Of a stretch of 64,000 bases of DNA, positions 61,698 to 64,000 are shown one piece after another. The DNA is from Pseudoduganella aquatica. Lineage in GTDB: Bacteria; Pseudomonadota; Gammaproteobacteria; Burkholderiales; Burkholderiaceae_D. The stretch's first letter is position 1. Every line of letters begins with the position of its first letter. Where the stretch lies: NCBI RefSeq assembly GCF_009857595.1, contig NZ_WWCU01000007.1, positions 124,001 to 188,000 on the forward strand, written 5' to 3'. The notes beneath the pieces were generated by a model. The model had not been told where the DNA came from. It ran no database searches and saw only the letters and a list, made by a program, of their open reading frames with translations. Position numbers and translations under genes: made by a program.

Positions 61698-64000
61698 ATG
61701 ATGCAGCAGCAGTCGTCCAACTCCTACCTGTTTGGTGGGAATGCACCGTACGTTGAAGAACTGTACGAAGCGTATCTCGACAACCCAGGTTCCGTGCCCG
61801 ATAACTGGCGCGCGTACTTCGATTCCATGCAGCACGTCCCAGCAGTCGACGGCTCCAACAAGCCGGACGTGGCCCATGCCTCCGTGATCGCCTCCTTCGC
61901 CGAACGCGCGAAAGCCGGTCCTATCCGCACCGTGGTCGCTTCGGCCGACGCCGAAATGGGCCGCAAGCGCGTGGCCGCTACCCAGCTGATCGCCGCGTAC
62001 CGCTACCTGGGTTCCCGCTGGGCCAACCTGGACCCGCTGCAGCGCCAGGAACGTCCATCGATCCCGGAACTGGAGCCGAGCTTCTACGGCTTCACCGATG
62101 CCGATCTGGACACCGTTTTCAACATCAGCAACACCTACTTCGGTCCTGAAACCGCGACCCTGCGCGACCTGACCAACTTCCTGCGCGACACCTACACCCG
62201 CTCCATCGGCGCGGAATACATGTACATCTCCGACCCAGCCGAAAAGCGCTGGCTGCAGGAGCGCCTGGAATCGATCCGCTCCACCCCGAATTTCACCGCA
62301 GACAAGAAAAAGCACATCCTGGAGCGCCTGACGGCAGCTGAAGGCCTGGAACGCTATCTGCACACCAAATACGTCGGCCAGAAGCGCTTCTCGCTGGAAG
62401 GCGGCGAAACGTTCATCGCCTCGATCGACGAAATCATCCAGCGCGCCGGCGAAAAAGGCGTGCAGGAGATCGTTATCGGCATGGCCCACCGCGGCCGCCT
62501 GAACGTGCTGGTCAACACCCTGGGCAAAGCACCCAAGGACCTGTTCGAAGAATTCGAAGGCAAGCACGGCGACGACCTGCCGGCAGGCGACGTGAAATAC
62601 CACCAGGGCTTCTCGTCGGACATCTCCACCGCAGGCGGCCCGGTCCACCTGTCGCTGGCGTTCAACCCGTCGCACCTGGAAATCGTCAACCCAGTGGTTG
62701 AAGGTTCGGTCAAGGCCCGCATGGACCGCCGCGGCGACGCGGCCGGCGCGCAAGTGCTGCCTATCCTGGTGCACGGCGACGCCGCCTTCGCAGGCCAGGG
62801 CGTTGTGATGGAAACGCTGAACCTGGCGCAGACCCGCGGCTACGGCACGGGCGGCACGGTTCACATCGTCATCAACAACCAGATCGGCTTCACCACCTCC
62901 GATCCGCGCGACGCGCGTTCCACCATTTACTGCTCGGACGTCGTCAAGATGATCGAAGCGCCGGTGCTGCACGTGAACGCCGACGATCCTGAAGCCGTGG
63001 TACTGGCTTCGCAGATCGCCATGGACTACCGCCTGCAGTTCCAGAAGGATATCGTGGTCGATATCATCTGCTACCGCAAACTGGGCCACAACGAACAAGA
63101 TACGCCAGCGCTGACCCAGCCGCTGATGTACAAGAAGATCGCCACCCACCCAGGCACCCGCCGCCTGTACGCCGACAAGCTGAGCGCGCAAGGCGTGATC
63201 CCTGCCGACGGCGGCGAGAAAATGGTTGCCGCCTACCGCGACGCCATGGACGCCGGCAAGCACACCGTCGATCCAGTGATCTCCAACTTCAAGAACAAGT
63301 ACGCCGTCGACTGGCTGCCGTTCCTGAACCGCAAGTGGACCGACTCGGCCGACACCGCCGTGCCGTCGACCGAACTGAAACGCCTGGCCACCCGCATCAC
63401 CACCGTGCCGGAAGGCTTCAAAGTGCACTCGCTGGTCGAGAAAGTACTGGGCGACCGCGCCGCCATGGGCCGTGGCGAAGTGAACCTGGACTGGGGCATG
63501 GGCGAACACCTGGCCTACGCTTCGCTGGTATCGTCCGGCTACGCCGTGCGCCTGACCGGCCAGGACGCCGGCCGCGGCACCTTCGTGCACCGCCACGCCG
63601 TGCTGCACGACCAGAACCGCGAGCGTTGGGACGCCGGCACCTACGTGCCGCTGCAGAACATCTCCGATTCGCAAGCACCGTTCACCGTGATCGACTCCGT
63701 GCTGTCCGAAGAAGCCGTTCTGGGCTTCGAATACGGCTACTCGACCGCTGAACCGAACACCCTGACCATCTGGGAAGCCCAGTTCGGCGACTTCGTCAAC
63801 GGCGCCCAAGTGGTGATCGACCAGTTCATCAGCTCCGGCGAAGTGAAGTGGGGCCGTGCTTCGGGCCTGGTCATGATGCTGCCGCACGGTTACGAAGGCC
63901 AGGGTCCCGAGCACTCGTCCGCGCGTCCAGAGCGTTTCCTGCAGCTGTGCGCAGACAACAATATGCAAGTGGTGCAGCCGACCACCGCGTCGCAGATCTT
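61698..64000 (+). CDS. sucA: 2-oxoglutarate dehydrogenase E1 component, 3' end outside window
   Basis: The frame runs open from ATG 61698 to the window edge (767 complete codons of about 950 expected). The N-terminus (SYLFGGNAPYVEELYEAYLD, then NWRAYFDSM) matches the E2-binding segment of OdhA/SucA. Active-site parts include VIGMAHRGRLNVLVNTLGK, SLAFNPSHLEIVNPVVEGS, the thiamine-diphosphate motif VHGDAAFAGQGVVMETLN and GQDAGRGTFVHRHAV. It decarboxylates 2-oxoglutarate with thiamine diphosphate. A GAAAGGTGAG ribosome site precedes the start. The 212-bp gap after the LysR gene should hold its promoter; I see no clear hexamers. Confidence 0.95.
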   Translation, partial: MMQQQSSNSYLFGGNAPYVEELYEAYLDNPGSVPDNWRAYFDSMQHVPAVDGSNKPDVAHASVIASFAERAKAGPIRTVVASADAEMGRKRVAATQLIAAYRYLGSRWANLDPLQRQERPSIPELEPSFYGFTDADLDTVFNISNTYFGPETATLRDLTNFLRDTYTRSIGAEYMYISDPAEKRWLQERLESIRSTPNFTADKKKHILERLTAAEGLERYLHTKYVGQKRFSLEGGETFIASIDEIIQRAGEKGVQEIVIGMAHRGRLNVLVNTLGKAPKDLFEEFEGKHGDDLPAGDVKYHQGFSSDISTAGGPVHLSLAFNPSHLEIVNPVVEGSVKARMDRRGDAAGAQVLPILVHGDAAFAGQGVVMETLNLAQTRGYGTGGTVHIVINNQIGFTTSDPRDARSTIYCSDVVKMIEAPVLHVNADDPEAVVLASQIAMDYRLQFQKDIVVDIICYRKLGHNEQDTPALTQPLMYKKIATHPGTRRLYADKLSAQGVIPADGGEKMVAAYRDAMDAGKHTVDPVISNFKNKYAVDWLPFLNRKWTDSADTAVPSTELKRLATRITTVPEGFKVHSLVEKVLGDRAAMGRGEVNLDWGMGEHLAYASLVSSGYAVRLTGQDAGRGTFVHRHAVLHDQNRERWDAGTYVPLQNISDSQAPFTVIDSVLSEEAVLGFEYGYSTAEPNTLTIWEAQFGDFVNGAQVVIDQFISSGEVKWGRASGLVMMLPHGYEGQGPEHSSARPERFLQLCADNNMQVVQPTTASQI

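Overview
The window looks like chromosomal DNA of a high-GC betaproteobacterium, most likely Oxalobacteraceae (Massilia/Duganella/Janthinobacterium group). This is inferred from gene content and protein style: a Burkholderiales-type TCA cluster, DUF2863 and DUF2145 proteins, a PEP-CTERM protein, a KaiC-like/hybrid-kinase pair, and the intergenic palindrome families. No database search was possible. Coding density is high, and most genes have clear Shine-Dalgarno sequences or short stop/start overlaps.

Layout, left. 1-8.7 kb: a TonB-like protein, a NarL-type two-component pair, and a minus-strand four-gene envelope operon (small secreted protein, DUF2145, DUF2339, DUF3999). 8.8-15.6 kb: an XRE regulator, an MFS-acyltransferase fusion, a KaiC-like double ATPase coupled to a hybrid histidine kinase, and a lipoprotein. 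15.7-21.5 kb: a complete RND tripartite efflux operon behind a promoter carrying a TetR-style dyad. 21.5-27.7 kb: GNAT, TetR, FAH-family hydrolase, sirtuin, tRNA-Pro(GGG), TauE/SafE and CYTH-CHAD genes. 27.7-42.2 kb: metabolic and accessory genes, including a ferredoxin-reductase/PNPOx-like pair with a divergent LysR gene, a DsrE-like protein, a secreted alpha/beta hydrolase, a hendecad-repeat coiled-coil protein, a patatin, a CoA-transferase with LysR, a catalase, a CCP-like M14 carboxypeptidase, CYTH and DUF2863.

Right. 42.4-54.2 kb is the TCA-cycle locus: acnA, a small MliC-like protein, a citrate-lyase-beta-like protein and mdh on the minus strand; then gntR, sdhCDAB, sdhE and gltA on the plus strand. 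A perfect 16-bp palindrome in the mdh/gntR divergent region is a good candidate operator. odhA (sucA) starts at 61698 and runs off the window.

Between gltA and odhA lie about 7.5 kb of accessory genes: a toxin-antitoxin pair, an orphan BlaI-type repressor, an LRR-protein kinase fusion, and a coupled three-gene cassette. That cassette encodes a PAAR protein, a putative peptidoglycan peptidase with an M15/LAS metal motif split by a coiled-coil insert, and a putative periplasmic immunity protein. It looks like an orphan type VI secretion effector-immunity module and is the strongest candidate here for a poorly described system. Its two distal genes are visibly more AT-rich than the rest of the window.
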